NCBI GenBank assembly: GCA_026692905.1
Contig: JAPLNL010000038.1
Location: 62,001-126,000 of the forward strand
Length of the DNA stretch: 64,000 nt
Direction of reading: 5' to 3'
Origin: Planctomycetota bacterium
Lineage (GTDB): Bacteria; Planctomycetota; Planctomycetia; Pirellulales; Pirellulaceae
Both the position numbers and the translations under genes were made by a program. The notes beneath the pieces are model-generated. The model ran no database searches, had not been told where the DNA came from, and saw only the letters and a program-made list of their open reading frames with translations. Each line of letters opens with the position of its first letter. Within the stretch, counting starts at the first letter, position 1. Positions 1 to 7,786 of the stretch are shown here, piece by piece.

Positions 1-1
1 G

Positions 2-250
2 CGATTGTTCGATCGAATCAACGCGATCGAAGTGACTGTAGACATGGAACACTCGGACAAACCCACCGTTGAAATGAACGTATCCGCCGAGCATTCACCC
101 GATTTTGTTGCTACCGCTCAAGCATCGTCCATCCTCGCTGCGTTGGATTTGTCGATTGGCAAAGTGGAACAGCAAATTCGAAAACACAAAGAAAAAGTAA
201 CCGATCACAAGGCTACTCCTGTAAAACACACCGGCAACAACGAAGTCTAG
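2..250 (+). CDS. hpf: Ribosome hibernation-promoting factor (HPF/RaiA family), 3' part
   Basis: The gene enters from the left edge, so only the last ~82 codons are visible. The protein binds the 30S subunit in stationary phase and promotes inactive ribosomes. The visible part has the family's C-terminal half: FDRINAIEVTVDMEH (fourth strand), a short strand with EMNVSAEHS, then a helix ASSILAALDLSIGKVEQQIRKHKEK matching the usual 'D.yaAID.a.dKlerQLrKyKek' pattern. There is no long C-terminal dimerisation extension, so it is a short-type HPF. The TTG at base 5 lies inside the conserved fold and is not the real start. The ptsN gene follows after 114 bp; an hpf-ptsN pairing is familiar from rpoN loci of other bacteria. 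Family call is firm; the start is outside the window. Confidence 0.85.
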   Translation, partial: RLFDRINAIEVTVDMEHSDKPTVEMNVSAEHSPDFVATAQASSILAALDLSIGKVEQQIRKHKEKVTDHKATPVKHTGNNEV

Positions 251-364
251 GCTCCGTTCGATTGTCTTTTTGTCCTTTTTATCCATTCCAGAATGCGATT
301 CCCGACGGTTGTTTCCGACGAAACACTCTGGGAATCGTTGGTTAGTTGTAAGGGTCCTTAAGTA

Positions 365-841
365 ATGAAGTTCTCCGTATTTATATCCCGGAAGGCAATT
401 TGCGCAGAACTTACTGCGACGACTAAAGAAGGTGTCATTACGGAATTGGTCCAGTCGCTCGTCAACGCGGGCGACATCAAGGAAGCGGACCAAGCTGACA
501 TCATCAAGGCGATTATGAAGCGTGAGGAGCTTGGCAGCACCGGCATCGGCCGTGGAGTAGCTGTCCCTCATACGAAGCACGCCAGCGTCGAAAAGCTTAT
601 CGGTACGGTCGGCGTTAGTCCTGCCGGCCTGGATTTCGAATCGCTCGATGGCCAAGTAGCCTCGCTATTCTTTTTGCTCGTCTCCCCTCCAGACCGACCT
701 GGCGATCACTTGCGCGCGTTAGAAAACATTTCGCGACAACTGCGGGACGACATGTTTTGCCGTTTGTTGCGACAATCCAAAACCATCGAAGACATTGCTC
801 AGTTGCTTGACGAAGCTGACGGCAATCAGTTCGGCAGCTAA
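365..841 (+). CDS. ptsN: PTS EIIA-type regulatory protein (EIIA-Ntr)
   Basis: 158 residues, the usual length for a stand-alone EIIA of the fructose/Ntr class. It should accept phosphate from HPr on a histidine and act as a regulator, because no EIIB or EIIC permease is visible nearby. The active-site histidine is H69 in GRGVAVPHTKH; the following GLDFESLDGQ and FFLLVSPPDRPGDHLRALENISR segments are also typical of the family. The start is ATG 365. It lies between hpf and an HPr gene that begins 23 bp after its stop, so co-transcription with ptsH and ptsI is likely. Assignment as EIIA-Ntr rather than a fructose EIIA rests on gene context (hpf upstream, no permease). Confidence 0.88.
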   Translation: MKFSVFISRKAICAELTATTKEGVITELVQSLVNAGDIKEADQADIIKAIMKREELGSTGIGRGVAVPHTKHASVEKLIGTVGVSPAGLDFESLDGQVASLFFLLVSPPDRPGDHLRALENISRQLRDDMFCRLLRQSKTIEDIAQLLDEADGNQFGS

Positions 842-864
842 AACCTCCCCTCAAAACCAATCGT

Positions 865-1158
865 ATGTCGGCTATCCAACACTGCACGGTAAAGGTCAAC
901 AATCCAGAGGGATTGCACATGCGCCCGGCAGACAAACTCGTTCGCGCTGCCGCTGGCTTTCAGTGCCAGATCGAGCTGGAACGAGCTGGACAGATAGCCG
1001 ATTGCCGAAGCATTTTAAGCTTGCTGACCCTCGGAGCAACCCAAGGCTCCGAGTTGGTTCTTCGAGCGCAAGGGCCTGACGCGGACGAGGCGATTCGCGT
1101 TATCCGATTGATGTTCGACCAACAATTCGACGAACTCAACGTCGAGCAGTCGACGTAA
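865..1158 (+). CDS. ptsH: HPr-like phosphocarrier protein
   Basis: 97 residues, slightly longer than the usual 85-90. HPr relays phosphate from enzyme I to EIIA proteins. The active-site histidine is H18 in EGLHMRPADKL (family pattern GLHaRPA), and a serine (S49) sits in CRSILSLLTLGA, where the regulatory Ser-46 lies in Gram-positive HPr. The C-terminal helix DADEAIRVIRLMFDQQFDE also fits. It starts 23 bp after ptsN and enzyme I follows 92 bp later. The retained serine means regulation by an HPr kinase is possible, but no hprK is in the window. Confidence 0.9.
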   Translation: MSAIQHCTVKVNNPEGLHMRPADKLVRAAAGFQCQIELERAGQIADCRSILSLLTLGATQGSELVLRAQGPDADEAIRVIRLMFDQQFDELNVEQST

Positions 1159-1250
1159 CTGGCTCAGTAATCTCGTGGATTCTTGAGCTTGCAGAATTGC
1201 AAATTCGGTTGCCGCCAAAGCAACCAACTAACCAGATTGATCATTTCAGC

Positions 1251-2999
1251 ATGCTGGAATTGCAAGGCATTGCGGTTTCGCCCGGTGTCGCGATTGGGCG
1301 AGCACTCGTGTTTGATCGCGAGGGCTACCGGATTACTCGTTGCTTGGTCGCCGTCGGTGAAGACGAACGCGAATGGGAGCGGCTCGTCGATGCTGTAAAA
1401 CAAGCCTACGACAAACTGGAAAGCAGCCGCCAATCCACCACCGCTCAACTCGGTGAACGACTAGGCAATATCTTTTCGGCTCAGCAGCAAATCCTGCACG
1501 ACCCCCATTTGCAGTCGGAACTCGAGAGCCTTATTCGCACCAAGACGTATTCGGCGGAATATGCGGTCAGCGAAGTCTTTACCAAATACGCATCGGCCTT
1601 TCGCAAAGCCACGAGCACATTCCTGTCCGAGCGCGCCGCCGATATTCGCGACGTCGAACGACTGCTTCTTGAGGGACTGACAGGTCAGCCGACAGCGACG
1701 CTCAAGCAGTTGCCTCACGAAGCGATCGTCGTCAGCCATGATCTAACGCCCGGCGAAACTGCGGCTTTCGATCGAGAAAAAGTGCTTGGCATCTGCACTG
1801 AAGCTGGTGGCCCCGGCGGACACACGGCGATAGTCGCTCGCGGGATGGAGATCCCAGCCGTCGTCGGCGTCGGAAATTTTTTGCACAATATTCGAAGCGG
1901 CGATGAGGTCATCGTGGACGGCCACCTGGGCCGCATCATCGTTTCGCCAGACGAAGCAACTCGCGATCACTACATGCAGCGCCGTCGATTTCGACAATCG
2001 ATCGCCACGCAATTGGAAGAGATTCGCGACTTACCCGCGTGCACCAGCGACGGTGTCCGCATTGAGTTGATGGCCAATGTTGAGTTCCCGAACGAAGCGC
2101 TCTCGTGCATCGCTCGCGGGGCAGATGGTGTTGGCCTCTACCGAACTGAGTTTCTCTATCTGGGGCGCGACCAAGAGCCTACAGAGGAGGAACACTACCA
2201 AGCATACGCGCAAGTTGTGCGCGATATGCAGAACCGGCCTGTTGTCATTCGCACACTCGACCTCGGTGCGGACAAAATGGGCATGACGATGCTGGCAGAA
2301 CCCGAAAACAATCCGTTTCTCGGCCTGCGAAGTATCCGTTTGAGCCTTCGAAACCCAGCGCTCTTCCGCATTCAAGTTCGCGCAATCCTACGCGCTGCTT
2401 GTCTTGGGGATGTGCGCATTATGTTTCCAATGATCACCACACTGGATGAACTGCGAAGCGCTCGCTTCCTGCTCCGCTCCGTGTCGGAGGATCTAGCGTC
2501 GGAAGGCAAACACATTCAATGCGCAGTTCAAGTCGGGATGATGGTCGAAGTCCCTGCTGCAGTTCTTATGCTCGATCGGTTTATCGACGAAATCGATTTT
2601 GTGAGCATCGGTACCAATGACTTGACGCAATATACGCTTGCCGTGGATCGCAGCAATGACTCAGTTGCTGACCTCTATCAAGCGTGCGATCCAGCTGTTC
2701 TTCGGCTCATCCAAAGAACACAACAGATCGCATCGGAAAAAAAGAAATCGACCAGCGTTTGTGGCGAAATGAGCAATAACCCTGCTTACGCCCTCTTGCT
2801 GGCCGGAATGGGGATTCGAACATTAAGCTTAGCCCCAGCCGCCATTCCCATCCTAAAGAAAGCAATTCGCTCGGTCACCATTGGCCAATGCGAAGCCATG
2901 GCTTGGCGAGCACTACGTCTTTCGACGGCTCGCGAAGTCGACGCTTTTGTGATGAACCAACTAGCCGGGCTCGTGCCCGAAATAGTACTACAAGCATAA
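1251..2999 (+). CDS. ptsI: Phosphoenolpyruvate-protein phosphotransferase (PTS enzyme I)
   Basis: 582 residues from ATG 1251, where MLELQGIAVSPGVAIGRAL matches the standard enzyme I start; a TTG at 1197 would add 18 unrelated residues. It autophosphorylates with PEP and passes phosphate to HPr. The phosphorylated histidine is H191 (GGPGGHTAIVARG), the PEP-binding TIM barrel shows GLYRTEFLYLGR, MIEVP-like VEVPAAVLMLD and FVSIGTNDLTQYTLAVDRSN, and the catalytic cysteine is C504 (SVCGEMSNNP). There is no N-terminal GAF domain, so it is a canonical enzyme I rather than a PtsP-type protein. With ptsN and HPr it forms a complete phosphorelay without a sugar permease. Confidence 0.95.
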   Translation: MLELQGIAVSPGVAIGRALVFDREGYRITRCLVAVGEDEREWERLVDAVKQAYDKLESSRQSTTAQLGERLGNIFSAQQQILHDPHLQSELESLIRTKTYSAEYAVSEVFTKYASAFRKATSTFLSERAADIRDVERLLLEGLTGQPTATLKQLPHEAIVVSHDLTPGETAAFDREKVLGICTEAGGPGGHTAIVARGMEIPAVVGVGNFLHNIRSGDEVIVDGHLGRIIVSPDEATRDHYMQRRRFRQSIATQLEEIRDLPACTSDGVRIELMANVEFPNEALSCIARGADGVGLYRTEFLYLGRDQEPTEEEHYQAYAQVVRDMQNRPVVIRTLDLGADKMGMTMLAEPENNPFLGLRSIRLSLRNPALFRIQVRAILRAACLGDVRIMFPMITTLDELRSARFLLRSVSEDLASEGKHIQCAVQVGMMVEVPAAVLMLDRFIDEIDFVSIGTNDLTQYTLAVDRSNDSVADLYQACDPAVLRLIQRTQQIASEKKKSTSVCGEMSNNPAYALLLAGMGIRTLSLAPAAIPILKKAIRSVTIGQCEAMAWRALRLSTAREVDAFVMNQLAGLVPEIVLQA

Positions 3000-3098
3000 A
3001 TACAAACAAACGCCACCCAACAGGTTGCTCGATCGCCTGAGTCCGATCGCAGTTCAACCAAACTGGATAGCGATAATCGAAAGGAACAAACCAGTCCG

Positions 3099-4802
3099 AT
3101 GAAGAAGGAAATGCTCATCAATGTCTCCCAATCCGAGGAATGCCGAATCGCATTGCTGGAAGACGGTGTTCTCGAAGAACTCTACACGGAACGTACCAGC
3201 CAAAACAATTGGGTTGGCAATATCTACAAAGGCAAAATCGTCAATATCGAACCCAGCATCCAAGCGGCGTTCGTCGACTTCGGTGTAGGTCGAAATGGCT
3301 TCCTCCACATCAGCGACGTCGAAGCTCAATATTTCCGACAAGCGGGCTATGATCCCGAAGAAATCATGGACGGACATTATCCCGGCTCCGACGATGACCA
3401 CGGCGGCGACCATGACGACGAGGACCACGATAACGAAGACAACGACGAAGAGGATGACGATTCGGACGAAGATGGTGGCTCCCGTGGCAGCAGCCGTGGT
3501 CGACCGCGTCGCAGCAACAAGCTTCGCAGCGGACGCCCTCGCTTTAAGCCACCCATTCAAGAAATCTTCCGCCGCGGTGATGAAGTTCTCGTTCAAGTGA
3601 TCAAAGAAGGCATCGGCACAAAAGGACCAACCCTTTCGACCTACATCAGCATTCCTGGCCGCTACTTGGTCTTGATGCCTGCTTTGGGACGCGTAGGCGT
3701 CAGCCGAAAGATCGAGGACGACGACGAACGCCGCAAGCTGCGTGGCTACATGCTCGACATGAAGCTGCCTAAGGGGGTTGGCTTTATCGTGCGAACGGCC
3801 GGCTGCGAACGAACTCGCAAAGAACTTTCTCGCGACGTTGCGTACTTGTTACGACTTTGGAAAGTCATCGTCAAACGTGTTCAGACGGCACCTGCACCCT
3901 GCGATGTGTACGAAGAAAGCGACATTCTCATTCGAACCATCCGCGATACGTTTACCGAAGACATCGATTCGGTCGTCATCGATCACCCAGAAGCGTTCCA
4001 GCGAGCCAAAGAGTTTGTCGAACTTGTTATGCCTCGCGTCGCCGATCGACTGCATATGTACGAAGGGAGAGAGCCTCTGTTTTACAAGTACAAACTGGAG
4101 CAGGAGATCGGACGCATTCATCAACGCGTGGTTCCGCTCAAAGGAGGCGGATCGATCGTCATCGATCAGACCGAGGCGTTGGTCGCGATCGACGTCAACA
4201 GCGGTAACTTCCGCGGTGGTGACAAGAATGCGGAGGACAATGCGTTCCACCTCAATATGAACGCAGCCAAAGAAATCGCAAGGCAATTGCGGCTGCGCGA
4301 TTTGGGGGGCGTGATCGTCAACGACTTCATCGACATGCGGAAAGACTCCCATCGCCGCAAGGTCGAGAAGACGCTTCGCGATGCCATGGATCGCGATCGA
4401 GCACGAACCAAGATCTTGCGAACGAGTCCATTCGGATTGGTGGAAATGACCCGTCAGCGGATTCGACCAAGCTTCAAGCGGAGCGTCTACGAGGATTGCC
4501 CTTGTTGCCGAGGACGCAGTTTGGTCAAGACAGCCGAAAGCATGTCCATTGAAGTCGAACGACTGCTGATGATGGCGTGTCAAATGCCCAATGCGGCGAA
4601 GGTTGTGGTTCGCGTCAACGAGAACGTAGCTGGTTACTTGAACAACCGAAAACGTCGCGAAATGATCCATTTGGAGGAATCCGCGGGAGTAAGCGTCCAG
4701 ATTTTGGGCAGCGACACGCTGTTCCCAGAGCATCTGGAAATGGACTGTCGCGATAAAGACGGAACGCTCATCCCTCTCCATTTTTTGAGCGAACGCGGCT
4801 AA
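3099..4802 (+). CDS. rng: Ribonuclease E/G family endoribonuclease
   Basis: 567 residues. RNase E/G cuts single-stranded AU-rich RNA and processes rRNA and mRNA. The N-terminal RNase-H-like and S1 regions are recognisable (NIYKGKIVNIEPSIQAAFVDFG...GFLHISDV). The metal-binding aspartates are D365 (ALVAIDVNSGNFRGG) and D409 (GGVIVNDFIDM), and the zinc-link cysteines are C467 and C470 (CPCCRG). The long disordered scaffold of E. coli RNase E is absent, so the length is closer to RNase G. Unusual: residues ~92-150, inside the S1 region, are an insertion with a run of Asp/Glu/His followed by a Ser/Arg/Gly-rich basic stretch. It starts 99 bp after ptsI, and a tandem hairpin array begins immediately after its stop codon. 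Confidence 0.92.
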   Translation: MKKEMLINVSQSEECRIALLEDGVLEELYTERTSQNNWVGNIYKGKIVNIEPSIQAAFVDFGVGRNGFLHISDVEAQYFRQAGYDPEEIMDGHYPGSDDDHGGDHDDEDHDNEDNDEEDDDSDEDGGSRGSSRGRPRRSNKLRSGRPRFKPPIQEIFRRGDEVLVQVIKEGIGTKGPTLSTYISIPGRYLVLMPALGRVGVSRKIEDDDERRKLRGYMLDMKLPKGVGFIVRTAGCERTRKELSRDVAYLLRLWKVIVKRVQTAPAPCDVYEESDILIRTIRDTFTEDIDSVVIDHPEAFQRAKEFVELVMPRVADRLHMYEGREPLFYKYKLEQEIGRIHQRVVPLKGGGSIVIDQTEALVAIDVNSGNFRGGDKNAEDNAFHLNMNAAKEIARQLRLRDLGGVIVNDFIDMRKDSHRRKVEKTLRDAMDRDRARTKILRTSPFGLVEMTRQRIRPSFKRSVYEDCPCCRGRSLVKTAESMSIEVERLLMMACQMPNAAKVVVRVNENVAGYLNNRKRREMIHLEESAGVSVQILGSDTLFPEHLEMDCRDKDGTLIPLHFLSERG

Positions 4803-4803
4803 A

Positions 4804-4996
4804 GTGTAGAACGATTGCCTCAATCGTTCAGTATCAGTGAAAGTGTAGAACGATTGTCCTCAATCGTTCAGCATCAGTGAAAGAGTAGAACGATTGTCCT
4901 CAATCGTTCAGCATCAGTGAAAGAGTAGAACGTTTGTCCTCAATCGTTCAGCATGAGTGAGAGAGTAGAAAGATTGTTCTTCATCGTTCTACTCTG
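4804..4996. repeat. Tandem ~40-bp hairpin repeat, about five units
   Basis: Units start at 4804, 4843, 4883, 4923 and 4963 (spacing 39, 40, 40, 40). Each unit holds GTGTAGAACGATTG or GAGTAGAACGATTG, a 3-4 base loop, then CAATCGTTC; GAACGATTG and CAATCGTTC are perfect 9-bp complements, so each unit can fold into its own hairpin. The fourth and fifth units carry substitutions (GAACGTTTG; GAAAGATTG). Units abut without unique spacers, so this is not CRISPR. The array begins 1 base after the RNase E/G stop and could lie in its 3' UTR. Confidence 0.9.
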
Positions 4997-4998
4997 CG

Positions 4999-5062
4999 GT
5001 AGCGAAACTCGCCAAGAGTTTCGGCTACTCACAGTCCCGAAAGTCTTGACGACTTTCGCTGC
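4999..5062 (+). repeat. Two-hairpin interspersed repeat, copy 1
   Basis: Left hairpin GAAACTCGCCAAGAGTTTC and right hairpin GAAAGTCTTGACGACTTTC sit in opposite order, with GTAGC at the left end and a degenerate GCTGC at the right end. The same arrangement recurs at 8961-9028, 10456-10524 (inverted) and 15945-16013. The gap 4803-5139 holds only this repeat, the tandem array and the leader of the symporter gene. Confidence 0.85.
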
Positions 5063-5139
5063 AGCGAAGAAAACCAAAAGTAAATTCCTCTCCGCAAACC
5101 ACCTACAAAAACATTGGACCCCAACTGGAATCGAGTTGA

Positions 5140-6612
5140 ATGAACACAGCACTTCTTGTTCTTGTCATCATTTACTTGTTAGGTACTTTGGCGGTTGGCG
5201 CTTGGGCTGGTTCCAAGATCAAGAACACAGCAGACTTCGCGGTTGCGGGCCACAGTTTGCCATTGATCATGGTCATCACAACCAGTTTTGCGACTTGGTT
5301 TGGTGCGGAAACGGTACTTGGCATCCCGGCCACCTTCGTTAATGGCGGGCTCAAGGAAGTAGTCGAGGATCCCTTCGGCGCATCGATGTGTTTGGTTTTT
5401 GTGGGGCTCTTCTTCGCCCAACGGCTCTACAAGATGAATCTCTTGTCGATCGGTGACTATTTCCGAAATCGATACGGTGTCGTGGTTGAAATGCTGTGCT
5501 CGACGTTGATCATATTGAGTTATTTAGGTTGGGTAGCTGCCCAAATCACCGCGTTGGGCCTGGTGTTTTCGGTGTTGTCGGGCGGAGCGATTGACCCTCG
5601 TGTGGGTATGGTGATAGGGACCGTGTTGGTGCTCATTTACGTGATCATGGGTGGGATGCTCGCGGTCGTTTACACCGACTTCATTCAAATGATTGTCCTC
5701 GTGATTGGATTGTCCTACATCGCATGGATTGCTGCAGATCAAGCGGGAGGAGCCGGCAAAGTCATCTCGCTTGCGAGCGAGAAGGATTTGTTTACTGTTT
5801 TTCCAGAACCAACCTTTAAGAATTGGCTGTTCTTTGTCGGGTCTGCGATCACGATGATGCTGGGTTCGATTCCGCAGCAAGACGTTTTTCAGCGAGTCAT
5901 GTCGGCCAAAGACGCGCCAACCGCGAGAAATGGGGCCGTCATCGGTGGTCTCTGCTATCTGATGTTTGCCTTTGTGCCAATGTTTATCGTGGTTTCGTCG
6001 TTGATTATCATGCCCGAGACCGCCGAGACACTGCTAAAGGAAGACAAGCAAAAGGTTTTGCCGACGTTGATTTTGAATCACATGCCTTTCTTTGCACAAG
6101 TGTTGTTTTTTGGAGCCCTGGTTTCTGCGATCAAGTCGACGTCGTCGGCCACGTTGCTCGCCCCCTCGACGAGTTTCGTGGAGAATATCCTACGACATTT
6201 GTGGCCAACTCTCGATGACCGACATTTGTTGAGAGCGATGCGAATCAGTATTTTTGTGTTCGCCACCTCGGTTCTATGTTATGCGATATCTGTGCATGGA
6301 AAACCAATCTACGACATGGTTTCATCTGCGTATCAAGTTACGCTCGTCGGAGCGTTTGTGCCCTTAACTTTCGGTCTTTATTGGCGAGCCGCAACTACCC
6401 AGGGCGCGTTATCCAGCGTCGCGTGCGGTTTGAGTACATGGCTTGTTGTGAAATTGATGCCGGGGTGGGGCGATGCATTTCCAAGCCAGCTCGCAGGCTT
6501 GTTGGCAAGCATCGCAGGCATGTTAGCCGGCTCAATGTTGCCACAGTTCATAACGAATACTAAGGCGAGCGAGGAAGCCACCTACAGCGTACACCCCGAA
6601 GGTGTAATGTAG
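5140..6612 (+). CDS. Sodium:solute symporter (SSS family)
   Basis: 490 residues, almost entirely hydrophobic helices (about 12-13), the usual size and layout for a Na+-coupled symporter of the SSS family in the inner membrane. Recognisable family features are the first helix MNTALLVLVIIYLLGTLAVG, TADFAVAGHSLPLIMVITT with ATWFGAETVLG (first half of the sodium site), LSIGDYFRNRYG after helix 3, the GGMLAVVYTDFIQMIVLVIG segment and SAIKSTSSATLLAPSTSFVENI in helix 8, which holds the serine/threonine pair of the sodium site. Substrate cannot be told from sequence; candidates include proline-, pantothenate- or sugar-type solutes. It is preceded by the repeat region and has no obvious operon partner. 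Confidence 0.88.
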   Translation: MNTALLVLVIIYLLGTLAVGAWAGSKIKNTADFAVAGHSLPLIMVITTSFATWFGAETVLGIPATFVNGGLKEVVEDPFGASMCLVFVGLFFAQRLYKMNLLSIGDYFRNRYGVVVEMLCSTLIILSYLGWVAAQITALGLVFSVLSGGAIDPRVGMVIGTVLVLIYVIMGGMLAVVYTDFIQMIVLVIGLSYIAWIAADQAGGAGKVISLASEKDLFTVFPEPTFKNWLFFVGSAITMMLGSIPQQDVFQRVMSAKDAPTARNGAVIGGLCYLMFAFVPMFIVVSSLIIMPETAETLLKEDKQKVLPTLILNHMPFFAQVLFFGALVSAIKSTSSATLLAPSTSFVENILRHLWPTLDDRHLLRAMRISIFVFATSVLCYAISVHGKPIYDMVSSAYQVTLVGAFVPLTFGLYWRAATTQGALSSVACGLSTWLVVKLMPGWGDAFPSQLAGLLASIAGMLAGSMLPQFITNTKASEEATYSVHPEGVM

Positions 6613-6745
6613 CGTGAAAGACCGGCATTGTCGCACACACCCGTGAGATAGTTGAAGTTCCACCGAGACTTGCTATATTCATGGCGTGGAGGACGAGCTT
6701 TCAGAATTTGGACGGCATTTTTGCCGTTGGGAAAGCTAAGTTGCA

Positions 6746-7471
6746 TTGATCGGTTTTGTCGGTACTAATAACTTCAATTCGTTGTTGCGTAAGGCGGTTG
6801 CGTGTTCGCTTCTGTTTTCTTTTTGCGCTTCCATCCTGCCAATTCCAGTCCCGACATTTCACGTTTCCGAGTCCATTTCGTCGGAACAATATCCGTGTAA
6901 GGGTGGTTCTTGTGGTTGCAAGTCGGCAGAGCAGTGCTGGACCAGTTGCTGTTGCAATTCCCCCGCCCAGCGTCTTGCCTGGGCCAAGAAAAACCAGGTA
7001 ACGCCGCCGGAGTACGCCGTCTTGGAGGACACTCCACCAAAGAAAACAGTTCAAGCCGTTTGCTTGGAAGAAAAGGGCGATGCAACCAAGGTCGGAAATT
7101 CGTGTTGCAGCAAGGTTAGCAAAGAATCGACAGGGGAACGCTGTTGTGCGGGGCGTCACAATCTGAAAACCAAGGAGATCAGCAAGTGCTGCGAGACCAA
7201 GACAACCGCTCAAAAGTCAACTGCCCATAAGACCATGACGCCAGAACAGGCGTTGGGCAAAAGGGAACGATCGGTAGTTGTGAGCATGCTTGCTTTGAAA
7301 TGCCAAGGTGCAGATTCGGTATTCACGCAGCTTCCATGGATGATACCTTCGGTCGGTCCTGAACCCGTTAGTGTTGACCATTTAGACACGGATCATTGGC
7401 CGTTTGCCAATTCGCTTCGATCTGTCGATTGTGAACCGGATACTCCGCCACCCAAGCGACAATTCTCCTAG
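6746..7471 (+). CDS. Cysteine-rich exported protein of unknown function
   Basis: 241 residues from TTG 6746. An in-frame TAA lies at 6737, so the start cannot be further upstream; the next candidate starts are TTG codons about 36 bp downstream. A hydrophobic stretch (AVACSLLFSFCASILPI) looks like a signal peptide. After it comes a dense cysteine block, CKGGSCGCKSAEQC with WTSCCC, followed by ERLAWAKKN-type sequence RLAWAKKNQVTPPEY, then more CC pairs (NSCCSK, ERCCAG, SKCCET). The middle is Lys/Thr rich and the C terminus Pro rich. I recognise no characterised family; metal binding or disulfide cross-linking outside the cytoplasm is inference from composition. It lies alone on + between the symporter and a DUF1559 gene. 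Confidence 0.65.
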   Translation: MIGFVGTNNFNSLLRKAVACSLLFSFCASILPIPVPTFHVSESISSEQYPCKGGSCGCKSAEQCWTSCCCNSPAQRLAWAKKNQVTPPEYAVLEDTPPKKTVQAVCLEEKGDATKVGNSCCSKVSKESTGERCCAGRHNLKTKEISKCCETKTTAQKSTAHKTMTPEQALGKRERSVVVSMLALKCQGADSVFTQLPWMIPSVGPEPVSVDHLDTDHWPFANSLRSVDCEPDTPPPKRQFS

Positions 7472-7786
7472 GTCGTAGATTCGTCTCGCAGCGCACAGGC
7501 ATTCGTGCCGGTGCTAGCTGAAATCTCGCCCTATCTCTTTGCAATGGAAAAAAACAGGAACTCGCGATCAATGCGTGAGATCCACAATCCATTGCAGTAA
7601 CTTTGCGAGAACGCACCGCCTGACACAAAACGGTCCGGTATGGCGTGCTTGCTCGGAGTTTCACTCGTCCTCCACAAGCGGGTTTTTCTTCCGTACCAAG
7701 CGCGCCGTTCCGAATCGTAAACGGTGGCGGTGGCGACGCCAGCACTCTCACTCGCACTAACCCAAACTACATAAAAATCCATAGTC
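7472..7786. other. Non-coding gap with a UUCG-capped hairpin and an inverted repeat
   Basis: No convincing gene. At 7493-7514 GCACAGGCA and TGCCGGTGC flank a TTCG loop (one A-G mismatch), 22 bp after the Cys-rich gene; it lacks a T run, so terminator function is uncertain. TGCAATGGA at 7540-7548 pairs with TCCATTGCA at 7588-7596. The remainder is leader sequence for the DUF1559 gene. Confidence 0.5.

Noticed and set aside
3849-4823. Long antisense ORF (324 aa) over the RNase E/G gene
   Set aside because: It overlaps a gene with all catalytic motifs and shows no recognisable protein pattern; a by-product of codon use.
4804-4996. Regularly spaced repeats resembling a CRISPR array
   Set aside because: The units abut with no unique spacers and no cas genes are present; this is a plain tandem repeat.
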